DNA of 64,000 nt from Enterobacter asburiae. Its GTDB lineage: Bacteria > Pseudomonadota > Gammaproteobacteria > Enterobacterales > Enterobacteriaceae. Positions within the stretch are counted from its first letter, which is position 1, and every line of letters starts with the position of its first letter. The DNA lies in NCBI RefSeq assembly GCF_008080435.1, contig NZ_VRKN01000005.1, positions 355,395-419,394 on the forward strand. The letters are read 5' to 3'. The notes beneath the pieces are model-generated. The model searched no databases. It had not been told where the DNA came from and worked only from the letters and a program-made list of their open reading frames with translations. Below, piece after piece: positions 31,056 through 41,456 of the stretch. Made by a program: the position numbers and the translations under genes.

Positions 31056-31082
31056 AGGCCCGCAAATGCGGGCCTTTTTTTA
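31056..31082 (+). terminator. Rho-independent terminator after fbaA
   Basis: AGGCCCGC AAAT GCGGGCCT followed by six T. Confidence 0.92.
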
Positions 31083-31218
31083 TGGTTTTTCAATATCCTG
31101 ACAGACCGGTTTTTGTGATCTGTTTGGCAATACTTGCGCTTTTTGTTTACCCTTTACGGACCTGCCTGTCTCCATGGGGGATGGATTTTGTGTTTTGGTT
31201 TAACAAAAGGAAGAATAA

Positions 31219-32073
31219 ATGGAACAACTCGATGTTGTAGACAGCATCAATAATGCCGGTAACTGGCTGGTGCGCAACCAGGCGCTGCTGCTGAGCTATG
31301 CCGTGAACATCGTCGCGGCGCTTGCCATCATCATCGTCGGGATGATCGTGGCGCGTATCGTATCGAACGCGGTTAACCGCGTAATGCTGGCCCGTCACAT
31401 TGACGCCACGGTGGCTGACTTCCTCTCTGCGCTGGTGCGCTACGGCATTATCGCCTTTACGCTGATTGCGGCGCTGGGTCGTGTGGGTGTGCAGACCGCA
31501 TCCGTTATCGCCGTTCTCGGTGCCGCCGGTCTGGCTATTGGTCTGGCGCTGCAGGGCTCGCTTTCAAACCTGGCGGCAGGCGTTCTGCTGGTCACCTTCC
31601 GTCCATTCCGCTCCGGTGAATACGTTGACCTTGGCGGTATTGCCGGAACCGTGCTGCAGGTACAGATTTTCTCCACGACCATGCGTACCGTCGATGGCCG
31701 TATCGTAGTGGTGCCGAACGGGAAAATCATCGCGGGCAACATCATTAACTTCTCCCGTGAACCGGTGCGTCGTAACGAACTGATTATCAGCGTGGCGTAT
31801 GACTCCGACATCGATCAGGTGAAGTCACTGATTACCAACATCATTGCTTCAGACGATCGCATTCTGAAAGACAAAGAGCAGACGGTTCGCCTGAACGAAC
31901 TGGGCGCTTCCTCGATTAACTTCGTGGTGCGTATCTGGAGCAAGAGCAGCGATCTGCAAAACGTGTACTGGGACGTGTTGGAACGCATTAAGCGTGACTT
32001 CGACGCCAACGGCATCAGCTTCCCGTACCCGCAGATGGACGTAAACGTCAAAAAAGTCAAAGAAGCAGAATAA
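31219..32073 (+). CDS. mscS: Small-conductance mechanosensitive channel MscS
   Basis: Inner-membrane emergency valve opened by membrane tension in osmotic downshock. 284 residues. Three transmembrane helices; the pore-lining TM3 has the Gly/Ala-packed [20 protein letters not shown] (about 98-117), followed by the cytosolic vestibule domain. Same gene order after fbaA as in E. coli. Confidence 0.96.
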   Translation: MEQLDVVDSINNAGNWLVRNQALLLSYAVNIVAALAIIIVGMIVARIVSNAVNRVMLARHIDATVADFLSALVRYGIIAFTLIAALGRVGVQTASVIAVLGAAGLAIGLALQGSLSNLAAGVLLVTFRPFRSGEYVDLGGIAGTVLQVQIFSTTMRTVDGRIVVVPNGKIIAGNIINFSREPVRRNELIISVAYDSDIDQVKSLITNIIASDDRILKDKEQTVRLNELGASSINFVVRIWSKSSDLQNVYWDVLERIKRDFDANGISFPYPQMDVNVKKVKEAE

Positions 32074-32081
32074 CTTCATCA

Positions 32082-32112
32082 GTAGGCCCGGTAAGCGCTA
32101 GCGCCACCGGGC
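32082..32112. repeat. Single REP unit after mscS
   Basis: GTAGGCCCGGTAAGCGCTAG with its complementary half and a T-rich end; nine bases after the mscS stop. Confidence 0.8.
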
Positions 32113-32218
32113 TTTATTTTTATAAGCGCAGCTAATCCCCAATTAATATTATCAATTTCCTCTAATGTGATTCGCGCAGTATAGTCTGCTTCCAGAACAA
32201 CACTGTGAGAATTGCGTC

Positions 32219-32854
32219 ATGTTATCCTATTACTTTCAAGGCCTTGCCTTAGGTGCAGCCATGATCCTTCCCCTCGGCCCACAAAATGCGTTCGTGATGA
32301 ACCAGGGTATCCGCCGCCAGTATCATCTGATGATTGCCCTGCTGTGCGCGGTAAGCGATTTACTGCTGATCTGTGCCGGGATTTTTGGCGGTAGCGCATT
32401 GCTGATGCAGTCTCCCTGGCTGCTGGCGCTGGTCACCTGGGGCGGCGTGGCGTTTCTGCTCTGGTATGGTTTCGGTGCCCTGAAAACGGCGATGAGCAGC
32501 AACCTCGAACTGGCGAGCGCGGACGTCATGAAGCAGGGCCGCTGGAAGATTATCGTCACCATGCTGGCGGTCACCTGGCTTAATCCGCATGTTTATCTGG
32601 ACACCTTCGTGGTGCTGGGCAGCCTGGGCGGACAGCTGGACGTTGAGCCGAAACGCTGGTTTGCGCTTGGCACGGTCAGCGCCTCTTTCCTCTGGTTCTT
32701 CGGTCTCGCCATTCTGGCCGCATGGCTGGCACCTCGTCTGCGTACTGCCAAAGCCCAGCGCATCATCAACACTCTGGTGGGCCTGGTGATGTGGTTTATT
32801 GCTTTTCAGCTGGCAAAAGAGGGGATTCACCACGTTCAGGAATTGTTCAACTAA
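32219..32854 (+). CDS. argO: Arginine exporter ArgO
   Basis: LysE-family inner-membrane exporter of arginine (and canavanine). 211 residues, about six hydrophobic helices, with the family signature [19 protein letters not shown] at the N-terminus. In E. coli argO is activated by ArgP with arginine; argP lies two genes on. It starts with ATG where E. coli uses GTG. Confidence 0.95.
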   Translation: MLSYYFQGLALGAAMILPLGPQNAFVMNQGIRRQYHLMIALLCAVSDLLLICAGIFGGSALLMQSPWLLALVTWGGVAFLLWYGFGALKTAMSSNLELASADVMKQGRWKIIVTMLAVTWLNPHVYLDTFVVLGSLGGQLDVEPKRWFALGTVSASFLWFFGLAILAAWLAPRLRTAKAQRIINTLVGLVMWFIAFQLAKEGIHHVQELFN

Positions 32855-32945
32855 TCCTTGTCTTATGGACAACTGAACAAGACCCGCTAAGCTTGCTGGC
32901 ATGCGCCCTGTTAATGGGCACTCTTCGCAACATGGAGGAATAACA

Positions 32946-33677
32946 GTGAAGTTTAAGGTGATGGCCCTGGCGGCATTAGTAAGTTTTGGTGCGGTGTCGG
33001 TGCAGGCAAGTGAACTGCCGGATGGCCCGCACATCGTCACTTCAGGCACCGCAAGCGTGGACGCGGTACCCGATGTTGCAACGCTGGCAATTGAAGTCAA
33101 TGTGGCTGCGAAAGATGCGGCATCTGCCAAGAAGCAGGCTGACGATCGTGTTGCGCAATATCTCTCTTTCCTCGAGCAGAACGGTGTAGGTAAAAAAGAT
33201 ATCAACTCCGCGAACCTGCGTACTCAACCTGATTACGACTACCAGAATGGTAAAAGCATCCTGAAAGGCTACCGTGCCGTGCGTACCGTCGAAGTGACCG
33301 TGCGTCAGCTGGATAAGCTTAACTCGCTGCTGGATGGCGCGCTGAAGGCGGGTCTGAACGAAATTCGTTCCGTGTCGCTGGGCGTTGCGCAACCGGAGAA
33401 ATACAAAGACGAAGCGCGTAAAGCGGCGATTGATGATGCCATTCACCAGGCGGAACAGCTGGCTTCTGGCTTTAAGAGCAAGCTCGGCCCGGTTTACAGC
33501 GTGCGTTACCACGTCTCTAACTACCAGCCAAGCCCGATGGTACGGATGATGAAGGCTGATGCCGCCCCGGTATCCGCTCAGGAAACTTACGAGCAGCCAA
33601 CTATTCAGTTCGACGATCAGGTGGATGTGGTCTTCCAGCTGGAACCTGTTGCAGCACAGCCGAAACCGGCTCAGTAA
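32946..33677 (+). CDS. yggE: SIMPL domain oxidative-stress protein YggE
   Basis: Secreted DUF541/SIMPL protein of 243 residues. GTG start at 32946 after GGAGG, giving the signal peptide MKFKVMALAALVSFGAVSVQA. The E. coli protein lowers reactive oxygen; mechanism unknown. A frame 45 bases longer from an ATG at 32901 would disrupt the signal peptide. Confidence 0.92.
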   Translation: MKFKVMALAALVSFGAVSVQASELPDGPHIVTSGTASVDAVPDVATLAIEVNVAAKDAASAKKQADDRVAQYLSFLEQNGVGKKDINSANLRTQPDYDYQNGKSILKGYRAVRTVEVTVRQLDKLNSLLDGALKAGLNEIRSVSLGVAQPEKYKDEARKAAIDDAIHQAEQLASGFKSKLGPVYSVRYHVSNYQPSPMVRMMKADAAPVSAQETYEQPTIQFDDQVDVVFQLEPVAAQPKPAQ

Positions 33678-33680
33678 TCT

Positions 33681-33712
33681 GTAGGCCGGGTAAGGCGAAG
33701 CCGCCGCCCGGC
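33681..33712. repeat. Single REP unit between yggE and argP
   Basis: GTAGGCCGGGTAAGGCGAAG and its complement, followed by TTGTTTTTT, between convergent genes; probably a terminator for yggE too. Confidence 0.8.
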
Positions 33713-33719
33713 TTGTTTT

Positions 33720-34613
33720 TTAATCCTGTCTCAACACCTTATGCCCGTACGCCAGCAGCGCATCGGTGACGTTGCGCATCATGCGGCTTTCCGGCGCAAA
33801 ACGGTGCCAGTAGAGCATCCGACGCTGATACAGCCCTGGCGTCAGATCAATCAGCTCACCGCTTTTCAACTCTTTCTCAATCTGCAGATGCGGGATCATG
33901 CAGCAGGTGGTGCCCTGACGCGCAAGCTGCACGAAGGCTTCCGACGAGTTCACGATATGGCACGGCACGCTGCCCGGCGGTAGATCGAAGTTTTGCTGCA
34001 GGAATGCCTGGTGCATATCGTCCAGATGGTCGAACGCCACGGCAGGGGCTTTCAGCAGCGCGGCGCGGGTGACGCCGTTCGGGAAGTAGCGCTCGGCAAA
34101 CGCTTTTGAACCCACAAACAGATAGTCCAGTGCGCCCAACTGATCGACAAGGCAGCTTGGCAGCGCCTGAGGCTGGATACTGACCGCCCCAACCACTTCA
34201 CCGCGACGCAGGCGTTCCTGGGTACGGGTTTCATCTTCCACCTGGAGATTCAGGCGGATAGGGGAGTCTGCTAATACCGGCGCCAGGGCCGGCAGCAGCC
34301 AGGTCGCCAGACTGTCGGCGTTGACCGCCAGAGAGAGCAGCAGCGGCGTAGAGCCCGTTTGTTCGTCACCCAGCCACTCGTCTTCCAGCAGTTCAACCTG
34401 ACGCAGCAGGGCGAGGAGCTTTTGCCCTTGCTCGGTTGGACGTGGCGGCACGGTACGCACCAGCAGCGGCTGGCCGAACATGTTTTCAAGCTGTTTGATA
34501 CGCTGTGATACGGCGGACTGCGTGATGCAAAGCTTTTGCGCCGCGCGCTCAAAACCTCGTTCACGAATAACTGCATCAAGTGCCTGTAGTGTTCTGTAGT
34601 CCGGACGTTTCAT
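33720..34613 (-). CDS. argP: LysR-type regulator ArgP (IciA)
   Basis: Regulator sensing arginine and lysine; activates argO and others. 297 residues, the E. coli length. Winged helix-turn-helix at the N-terminus ([20 protein letters not shown], about 18-37, next RIKQLE), then the effector domain. Divergent from rpiA and convergent with yggE. Confidence 0.96.
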   Translation of the reverse strand: MKRPDYRTLQALDAVIRERGFERAAQKLCITQSAVSQRIKQLENMFGQPLLVRTVPPRPTEQGQKLLALLRQVELLEDEWLGDEQTGSTPLLLSLAVNADSLATWLLPALAPVLADSPIRLNLQVEDETRTQERLRRGEVVGAVSIQPQALPSCLVDQLGALDYLFVGSKAFAERYFPNGVTRAALLKAPAVAFDHLDDMHQAFLQQNFDLPPGSVPCHIVNSSEAFVQLARQGTTCCMIPHLQIEKELKSGELIDLTPGLYQRRMLYWHRFAPESRMMRNVTDALLAYGHKVLRQD

Positions 34614-34699
34614 TGCTCTGGCTGGCTCCTTAATTTTGCTTATTCTGCACTATGACACAATTTTCCCTTTGTGGCAGACGAATTCCATTCGACGTGTTC

Positions 34700-34705
34700 T
34701 ATAAT
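34700..34705 (+). promoter_or_regulatory. -10 element of rpiA
   Basis: TATAAT 36 bases before the rpiA ATG, in the 127-base gap between argP and rpiA. No good -35 hexamer is seen at 17 bases. Confidence 0.5.
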
Positions 34706-34740
34706 GCGCCCTGAGTTTTCACACCACAGGCAAAACGATC

Positions 34741-35400
34741 ATGACGCAGGATGAACTGAAAAAAGCAGTAGGATGGGCCGCTCTCCAGTACGTGCAGCCG
34801 GGTACCATTGTCGGTGTCGGTACGGGATCAACCGCGGCACACTTTATCGATGCGCTGGGCACGATGAAGGGGCAAATCGAGGGTGCGGTTTCCAGCTCTG
34901 ATGCTTCCACGGAAAAGCTGAAAAGCCTCGGCATTACCGTTTTCGATCTCAACGAAGTGGATCGTCTGGGGATTTACGTTGATGGCGCGGATGAAATCAA
35001 CGGCCACATGCAGATGATCAAAGGCGGCGGCGCGGCGCTGACGCGCGAAAAGATCATCGCCTCCGTTGCGGACAAGTTTATCTGCATCGCGGACGCCTCC
35101 AAGCAGGTCGACATTCTGGGTAATTTCCCACTGCCGGTCGAAGTGATCCCAATGGCGCGTAGCGCGGTTGCCCGTCAGCTGGTGAAGCTGGGCGGTCGTC
35201 CTGAATACCGTCAGGGCGTAGTCACCGACAACGGTAACGTGATCCTCGACGTTCACGGTCTGGAAATTCTCGACGCGATCGCGCTGGAAAATGCCATCAA
35301 CGGCATTCCAGGCGTAGTGACCGTAGGGCTATTCGCCAACCGTGGCGCGGATGTGGCGCTGATCGGCACCGCTGACGGCGTGAAAACCATCGTAAAATGA
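34741..35400 (+). CDS. rpiA: Ribose-5-phosphate isomerase A
   Basis: Interconverts ribose 5-phosphate and ribulose 5-phosphate in the pentose-phosphate pathway. 219 residues. Active-site landmarks: [14 protein letters not shown] (about 25-38), DGADEIN (with catalytic Asp pair, about 81-87) and [12 protein letters not shown]. Confidence 0.97.
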   Translation: MTQDELKKAVGWAALQYVQPGTIVGVGTGSTAAHFIDALGTMKGQIEGAVSSSDASTEKLKSLGITVFDLNEVDRLGIYVDGADEINGHMQMIKGGGAALTREKIIASVADKFICIADASKQVDILGNFPLPVEVIPMARSAVARQLVKLGGRPEYRQGVVTDNGNVILDVHGLEILDAIALENAINGIPGVVTVGLFANRGADVALIGTADGVKTIVK

Positions 35401-35406
35401 TCTGAC

Positions 35407-35424
35407 GGGGGGAGTCCTCCCCCC
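35407..35424 (+). terminator. GC-rich hairpin after rpiA
   Basis: GGGGGGAG TC CTCCCCCC, seven bases after the rpiA stop. The T-rich tract (AATTTTG) is delayed by about ten bases, so this is a moderate terminator. Confidence 0.6.
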
Positions 35425-35666
35425 GCTAAAAAAATTTTGAAAAGCTAAATTCGGTGACTTGTGTCACGTTTTTCCGCCTCATTTGCCGATCCTGCCGCGT
35501 TTGTAAATTTCCATAGCATTTTCCTCTGACATTTTGCTCTGTATGACTTCTCTTCAGAGTGCCGACGCAAACGTTCATATTGCTGCAATAGTTTTTTTTG
35601 ATATGTTGGCTACAGCGGATTCATATCCAGCACAACATCAGTTCAGACAAAAACAGGGTCGGGTAA

Positions 35667-36899
35667 ATGGCAAAGGTATCACTGGAGAAAGACAAGATTA
35701 AATTCCTGCTGGTCGAGGGCGTGCATCAAAAAGCAATCGATAGCCTTCGTGCGGCAGGTTACACCAACATCGAATTTCACAAAGGCGCGCTCGATACCGA
35801 GGAGCTGAAAGCGTCCATCCGTGATGCCCACTTCATTGGCCTGCGATCCCGTACTCACCTGACTGAAGACGTTATTGCCGCGGCGGAAAAGCTGGTGGCT
35901 ATTGGCTGCTTCTGCATCGGTACCAACCAGGTTGACCTGAATGCTGCCGCCAGACGCGGTATCCCTGTCTTCAACGCCCCGTTCTCCAACACCCGTTCCG
36001 TGGCGGAGCTGGTGATTGGCGAACTGCTGCTGTTGCTGCGCGGCATTCCAGAAGCTAACGCCAAAGCGCACCGCGGTGTGTGGAACAAACTGGCGTCTGG
36101 CTCATATGAAGCGCGTGGTAAAAAACTGGGGATTATCGGCTACGGTCACATTGGTACGCAGCTCGGTATTCTGGCGGAATCCCTTGGTATGCATGTGTTT
36201 TTCTACGATATTGAAAGCAAGCTGCCGCTGGGTAACGCGACCCAGGTTCAACACCTTTCTGACCTGCTGAATATGAGCGACGTGGTGAGCCTGCACGTGC
36301 CGGAAAATGCATCCACCAAAAACATGATGGGCGCGGAAGAGCTGGCGCTGATGAAGCCGGGCTCACTGTTGATTAACGCCGCGCGCGGCACGGTTGTCGA
36401 TATCCCGGCACTGGCGGATGCGTTGAAGCGTAAGCATCTGGCGGGAGCGGCCATCGACGTGTTCCCGACGGAACCCGCCACCAACAGCGATCCGTTTACC
36501 TCTCCGCTGTGCGAGTTCGATAACGTGATCCTGACGCCGCACATCGGTGGTTCTACCCAGGAAGCACAGGAGAACATCGGCCTGGAAGTGGCGGGTAAAC
36601 TGAGCAAATATTCCGACAACGGTTCTACGCTCTCTGCCGTGAACTTCCCGGAAGTGTCTCTGCCGCTGCATGGTGGTCGTCGTCTGCTGCACATCCACGA
36701 AAACCGTCCGGGCGTGCTGACCGCGATCAACCAGATCTTTGCCGAGCAGGGCGTCAACATTGCCGCGCAGTATCTGCAGACGAACTCGCAGATGGGCTAC
36801 GTGGTCATTGATATCGAAGCGGATGACGATGTTGCCGAGAAAGCGTTGCTGAGCATGAAGTCTATTGCGGGGACGATTCGCGCGCGTCTGCTGTACTGA
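35667..36899 (+). CDS. serA: D-3-phosphoglycerate dehydrogenase
   Basis: First enzyme of serine synthesis; NAD-dependent and inhibited by serine. 410 residues. NAD loop GIIGYGHIGTQLG (about 152-164), catalytic region LTPHIGGSTQEAQ (about 288-300, His), and a C-terminal ACT domain (HENRPGVLTAINQIFAEQG) that binds serine. The 266-base gap before it contains no gene; Lrp/CRP control is known in E. coli but I saw no clear sites. Confidence 0.97.
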   Translation: MAKVSLEKDKIKFLLVEGVHQKAIDSLRAAGYTNIEFHKGALDTEELKASIRDAHFIGLRSRTHLTEDVIAAAEKLVAIGCFCIGTNQVDLNAAARRGIPVFNAPFSNTRSVAELVIGELLLLLRGIPEANAKAHRGVWNKLASGSYEARGKKLGIIGYGHIGTQLGILAESLGMHVFFYDIESKLPLGNATQVQHLSDLLNMSDVVSLHVPENASTKNMMGAEELALMKPGSLLINAARGTVVDIPALADALKRKHLAGAAIDVFPTEPATNSDPFTSPLCEFDNVILTPHIGGSTQEAQENIGLEVAGKLSKYSDNGSTLSAVNFPEVSLPLHGGRRLLHIHENRPGVLTAINQIFAEQGVNIAAQYLQTNSQMGYVVIDIEADDDVAEKALLSMKSIAGTIRARLLY

Positions 36900-36915
36900 T
36901 GGTGCGGTTTGTGGT

Positions 36916-36995
36916 GTCGGGTGGCGCTTACGCTTACCCGACCTACAATGTTTGAGGATTGATGTAGGCCGGGTAAGGCGCAGCCGCCACCCGGC
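36916..36995. repeat. REP pair between serA and fau
   Basis: Two inverted REP units between convergent serA and fau; the second ends seven bases before the fau stop. Confidence 0.85.
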
Positions 36996-37001
36996 TTTAT
37001 T

Positions 37002-37598
37002 CTACCAGACCCAGATTTTGCTGGGCGTCACTACCGCTGGCAACGGCACATCCCACTTCTCCACCGGCAACGCCTCCACGCCCTGACAATCATGCGCGTA
37101 ACCCACCGGCTGCAACCCGTACTGCTGCCAGTTTTGCAGCGTCCGGTCGTAAAAACCGCCGCCCATCCCTAAACGCTGGCCCTGTTCATCAAACGCCACC
37201 AACGGCGTAATCAGCACATCCAGCTGTGACAGCGGGAGCACATCACGCACGTCGAGTTTCGGCTCGGTGATTTTCAGGCGATTCACCACCAGCTCGCTGT
37301 GCGGGTGGTAGTGCAGAAACAGCAAATTACCTTCGCTGAACGGGTGTAGCACCGGCAGATACACCTTCTTCCCGGCGCGCCAGAGTTGCTCTATCAGCGG
37401 TTGGGTATCCAGCTCTCCATCAAATGACAGAAACAGCGCAACGGTGTGCGCCATCACTACAGGGGGATACGCCATCATACGGGCGGCGGCCTGCTGGGCA
37501 AAATGTGCTTGCTGAACGGGGGTTAACGCACGGCGGCGCTGACGAATTAACTGACGGATGTCCTGGCGTGAAGCAGAAACTTCAGGGAATTGAGTCAT
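37002..37598 (-). CDS. fau: 5-formyltetrahydrofolate cyclo-ligase
   Basis: Converts 5-formyl-THF to 5,10-methenyl-THF with ATP, clearing the inhibitor formed by serine hydroxymethyltransferase; fits the nearby gcv and serA one-carbon genes. 198 residues from MTQFPEVSASRQD; the ATP site is basic (RQLIRQRRR), and the folate/Mg motif is GMGGGFYDRTL. The frame stays open upstream but that part is the 3' region of 6S RNA, so the start at 37598, 23 bases after the RNA end, is preferred. E. coli is annotated with a shorter start (MIRQRRR). Confidence 0.92.
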   Translation of the reverse strand: MTQFPEVSASRQDIRQLIRQRRRALTPVQQAHFAQQAAARMMAYPPVVMAHTVALFLSFDGELDTQPLIEQLWRAGKKVYLPVLHPFSEGNLLFLHYHPHSELVVNRLKITEPKLDVRDVLPLSQLDVLITPLVAFDEQGQRLGMGGGFYDRTLQNWQQYGLQPVGYAHDCQGVEALPVEKWDVPLPAVVTPSKIWVW

Positions 37599-37621
37599 GG
37601 TAGTCGGTAGAAGAAAAGAGA

Positions 37622-37806
37622 GGGAATCTCCGAGATGCCGCCGCAGGCTGTAACCCTTGAACCCTTGGTTCAAGGTGAATGTGTCGTCATAGTTTTAAGG
37701 CTTCTCGGACGGACCGAGCATGCTCACCAACCATGGAGCGCCACATTCTTGTGGTATGAAATATCGGCTCAGGGGACTGGCCCGCTTGCGAACATCTCAG
37801 AGAAAT
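37622..37806 (-). ncRNA. ssrS: 6S RNA
   Basis: Minus-strand sequence beginning ATTTCTCTGAGATGTTCGCA and ending CATCTCGGAGATTCCC is nearly identical to E. coli 6S RNA and about 185 nt long. The ends pair to form the closing stem (AATCTCCGAGATG region against CATCTCAGAGAAAT) and the centre keeps the open bubble that imitates an open promoter and traps sigma-70 RNA polymerase in stationary phase. It lies between zapA and fau and is co-transcribed with fau in E. coli. Confidence 0.95.
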
Positions 37807-37847
37807 TTTGTCTTCACAGTTACTCTACCATAGTTAACTGAGAAGTG

Positions 37848-38243
<396 letters not shown>

Positions 38244-38345
38244 CTATAGCTACCCTGATGTGAAGATACAAGCCCTTTTCTGGTATCACCAGGGTCCAAA
38301 GTGGTAGCATATCATGAAACTTCCCCCCTTTGATGACGAATGCTC

Positions 38346-38924
38346 ATGTCTATACAGAACGAAATGCCTGGTTACAAGGATTTAAACCAGTTACTGAACC
38401 AGCAGGGAGTCGGTTTAACCCCTGCCGAAATGCACGGTCTGATCAGTGGCATGCTGTGCGGCGGAAACAGCGACAGCTCATGGCAGCCGCTGATCCACGA
38501 CCTCACGAATGAAGGGCTGGCGTTTGGTCACGAGCTGGCGGAAGCGCTGCGTAAAATGCACGCTGCAACCAGCGATTCGCTGGAAGACGATGGCTTCCTT
38601 TTTCAGCTTTATCTGCCTGAAGGCGACGACGTCAGCGTGTTCGATCGCGCCGATGCGCTGGCCGGCTGGGTAAACCACTATCTGCTGGGGCTGGGTGTGA
38701 CGCAGCCTAAACTGGATAAGGTGACTGGCGAAGCGGGTGAAGCGATCGACGACCTGCGTAACATCGCCCAACTCGGCTACGACGAAGACGAAGACCAGGA
38801 AGAGCTGGAAATGTCTCTTGAAGAGATTATCGAGTACGTGCGCGTGGCGGCACTGCTGTGCCACGACAACTTCACGCGCTCACAGCCGACCGCGCCGGAA
38901 GTCCGCAAGCCAACCTTACATTAA
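38346..38924 (+). CDS. ygfB: YgfB/YecA family protein (UPF0149)
   Basis: 192-residue protein of the UPF0149 family; the homologue in Pseudomonas affects beta-lactam resistance by acting on a regulator. All-helical, with an acidic stretch [16 protein letters not shown] (about 144-159). The ATG at 38346 gives the E. coli [10 protein letters not shown] start. First gene of the ygfB-pepP-ubiH-ubiI operon. Confidence 0.94.
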   Translation: MSIQNEMPGYKDLNQLLNQQGVGLTPAEMHGLISGMLCGGNSDSSWQPLIHDLTNEGLAFGHELAEALRKMHAATSDSLEDDGFLFQLYLPEGDDVSVFDRADALAGWVNHYLLGLGVTQPKLDKVTGEAGEAIDDLRNIAQLGYDEDEDQEELEMSLEEIIEYVRVAALLCHDNFTRSQPTAPEVRKPTLH

Positions 38925-38949
38925 GAAAAATAACGCACAGGAGGGTGTC

Positions 38950-40269
38950 ATGGTTATCTCGAGTCAAGAGTATTCGCGCCGCCGTCAGGCGCTGCTGGCT
39001 ACAATGCAGCCGGGCAGCGCCGCGCTGATTTTTGCTGCGCCCGAAGTTACGCGCAGCGCCGACAGCGAATACCCCTATCGCCAGAGCAGCGATTTCTGGT
39101 ACTTCACCGGCTTTAACGAGCCGGAAGCGGTGCTGGTGCTGATTAAGAGCAATGACACTCACAACCACAGCGTGATTTTCAACCGCGTACGCGATCTGAC
39201 GGCCGAAATCTGGTTTGGCCGCCGCTTAGGCCAGGAGGCCGCACCGGCGAAGCTGGGCGTTGACCGCGCGCTGGCGTTTAGCGAAATCAACCAGCAGCTC
39301 TACCAGCTGCTTAATGGCCTCGACGTGCTCTATCACGCGCAGGGCGAATATGCGTACGCCGATGAGATCGTTTTCACCGCGCTGGATAAGCTGCGCAAAG
39401 GCTCGCGCCAGAACCTGTCCGCACCGGCCACGCTGACGGACTGGCGTCCGGTGGTGCATGAGATGCGCCTGTTCAAGTCTGAAGAAGAGTTGAATTTGAT
39501 GCGTCGTGCGGGCGAAATCAGCGCCCTGGCGCACACCCGCGCCATGGAAAAATGCCGTCCCGGGCTGTTCGAATACCAGCTGGAAGGCGAAATTCACCAC
39601 GAATTTAACCGCCACGGCGCGCGTTATCCCTCCTATAACACCATCGTTGGCGGCGGGGAAAATGGCTGCATTCTGCACTACACCGAAAACGAAAGTGCGC
39701 TGCGCGACGGCGATCTGGTGCTGATTGACGCCGGTTGCGAATATCAGGGCTACGCGGGAGATATCACCCGTACCTTCCCGGTGAACGGTAAATTCTCACC
39801 GGCACAGCGCGCGATTTACGACATCGTTCTCGACTCGCTTGAGACGGCGCTCAGGCTGTATCGTCCCGGAACTTCCATGCAGGAAGTGACCGGCGAAGTG
39901 GTGCGCATCATGATTACCGGTCTGGTCAGGCTCGGGATCCTGAAAGGGGATGTCGACACCCTGATTGCTGAAAATGCGCATCGACCGTATTTCATGCACG
40001 GCCTGAGCCACTGGCTGGGGCTGGATGTCCATGACGTTGGCGCGTACGGCACCGACCGTTCGCGCGTGCTGGAGCCGGGCATGGTATTAACCGTGGAACC
40101 GGGTCTGTATATCGCGCCGGATGCCGACGTGCCTGAAGAGTACCGCGGGATTGGCATTCGTATTGAAGACGACATCGTTATTACCGAAACCGGTAACGAA
40201 AACCTGACCGCGAGCGTCGTGAAAAACGCTGACGATATCGAGGCGCTGATGGCAGCGGCACGCGTATGA
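38950..40269 (+). CDS. pepP: Xaa-Pro aminopeptidase PepP
   Basis: Dimanganese peptidase removing an N-terminal residue before proline. 439 residues (pita-bread fold). Metal-binding residues lie in LIDAGCEYQGYAGDITRTFP, HGLSHWLGLDVHDVG, TVEPGLY and GIRIEDDI. The frame is open further upstream into ygfB, but AGGAGGGTGTC precedes the ATG at 38950, giving the family length. Its stop overlaps the ubiH start by four bases. Confidence 0.95.
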   Translation: MVISSQEYSRRRQALLATMQPGSAALIFAAPEVTRSADSEYPYRQSSDFWYFTGFNEPEAVLVLIKSNDTHNHSVIFNRVRDLTAEIWFGRRLGQEAAPAKLGVDRALAFSEINQQLYQLLNGLDVLYHAQGEYAYADEIVFTALDKLRKGSRQNLSAPATLTDWRPVVHEMRLFKSEEELNLMRRAGEISALAHTRAMEKCRPGLFEYQLEGEIHHEFNRHGARYPSYNTIVGGGENGCILHYTENESALRDGDLVLIDAGCEYQGYAGDITRTFPVNGKFSPAQRAIYDIVLDSLETALRLYRPGTSMQEVTGEVVRIMITGLVRLGILKGDVDTLIAENAHRPYFMHGLSHWLGLDVHDVGAYGTDRSRVLEPGMVLTVEPGLYIAPDADVPEEYRGIGIRIEDDIVITETGNENLTASVVKNADDIEALMAAARV

Positions 40270-41444
40270 GCGTGATTATTGTTGGCGGCGGGATGACCGG
40301 GGCCACGTTGGCATTGGCCATTTCGCATTTGACGAAGGGCCAGCTTCCGGTGCACCTGGTTGAGGCCGTCGCACCGCAGACGAAGAATCATCCCGGTTTT
40401 GATTCTCGCGCTATCGCCCTGGCGCAGGGGACCTGTCAGCAGCTGTCGCGCATTGGTATCTGGCAGGCCATTGCCGACTGTGCCACCGCCATTAATACCG
40501 TGCATGTGAGCGATCGCGGCCATGCCGGGTTTGTGACGCTGGATGCCCACGATTACCGTATTGACGCGCTGGGTCAGGTTGTTGAACTGCACGATATTGG
40601 CCTGCGCCTGTTCCGCCTGTTGCAGGACGCGCCAGGCGTCACGCTGCACTGTCCGGCACGCGTTGCCAGCTTCACCCGCAGTGAAGATGCAGTCAGCGTG
40701 ACGCTGGAAAACGGTACCGTGCTTGACGGCCAGCTTCTGGTCGCCGCGGACGGTTCGCGCTCAACGCTCGGCACCCAGTGTGGCGTGGAGTGGCGTCAGC
40801 AGCCTTACGGGCAGGTTGCGGTGATTGCGAACGTCTCTACCGCTGCAGAACACAGCGGCCGGGCGTTTGAGCGTTTTACGCAGCACGGCCCGCTGGCGAT
40901 GCTGCCGATGTCGGACGGGCGCTGTTCACTGGTCTGGTGTCACCCGCAGGATAAGGCTGAAGAGGTTAAAGCCTGGTCAGACGAACGTTTTTGTACCGAG
41001 CTGCAAAAAGCCTTTGGCTGGCGGCTGGGGCGTATTACCCATGCCGGCAAGCGGACGGTCTACCCGCTTTCGCTGACTACGGCGTCTCAGTCCATCTCCC
41101 ATCGTCTGGCGCTTGTCGGTAATGCTGCGCAGACGCTGCACCCCATCGCAGGGCAAGGGTTCAACCTTGGCCTTCGGGATGTCATGAGCCTGGCGGAAAC
41201 CCTTTCGCAGGCGTGGGGCGAACAAAAAGACTGTGGCGCATACCCGGTACTCAGCCATTACCAGAGGCGCCGCCAGGCGGATAAAGAGGCGACGATTGGC
41301 GTCACCGATGGCTTAGTCCATCTTTTTGCTAATCGCTGGGCACCGCTGGTTGCGGGTCGCAACCTCGGGCTGATGGCGATGGAATTATTCATTCCGGCAC
41401 GTGACGTGCTGGCGCAGCGGACTCTTGGTTGGGTCGCGCGTTAA
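40266..41444 (+). CDS. ubiH: 2-octaprenyl-6-methoxyphenol hydroxylase UbiH
   Basis: FAD monooxygenase of ubiquinone synthesis, adding the C1 hydroxyl. 392 residues. FAD motifs: IVGGGMTGATLALAI at the N-terminus, VAADGSRSTLG in the middle, and LVGNAAQTLHPIAGQGFNLG (about 281-300). ATGA overlap with pepP; 12 bases before ubiI. Confidence 0.96.
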   Translation: MSVIIVGGGMTGATLALAISHLTKGQLPVHLVEAVAPQTKNHPGFDSRAIALAQGTCQQLSRIGIWQAIADCATAINTVHVSDRGHAGFVTLDAHDYRIDALGQVVELHDIGLRLFRLLQDAPGVTLHCPARVASFTRSEDAVSVTLENGTVLDGQLLVAADGSRSTLGTQCGVEWRQQPYGQVAVIANVSTAAEHSGRAFERFTQHGPLAMLPMSDGRCSLVWCHPQDKAEEVKAWSDERFCTELQKAFGWRLGRITHAGKRTVYPLSLTTASQSISHRLALVGNAAQTLHPIAGQGFNLGLRDVMSLAETLSQAWGEQKDCGAYPVLSHYQRRRQADKEATIGVTDGLVHLFANRWAPLVAGRNLGLMAMELFIPARDVLAQRTLGWVAR

Positions 41445-41456
41445 GGAGTTATCACC

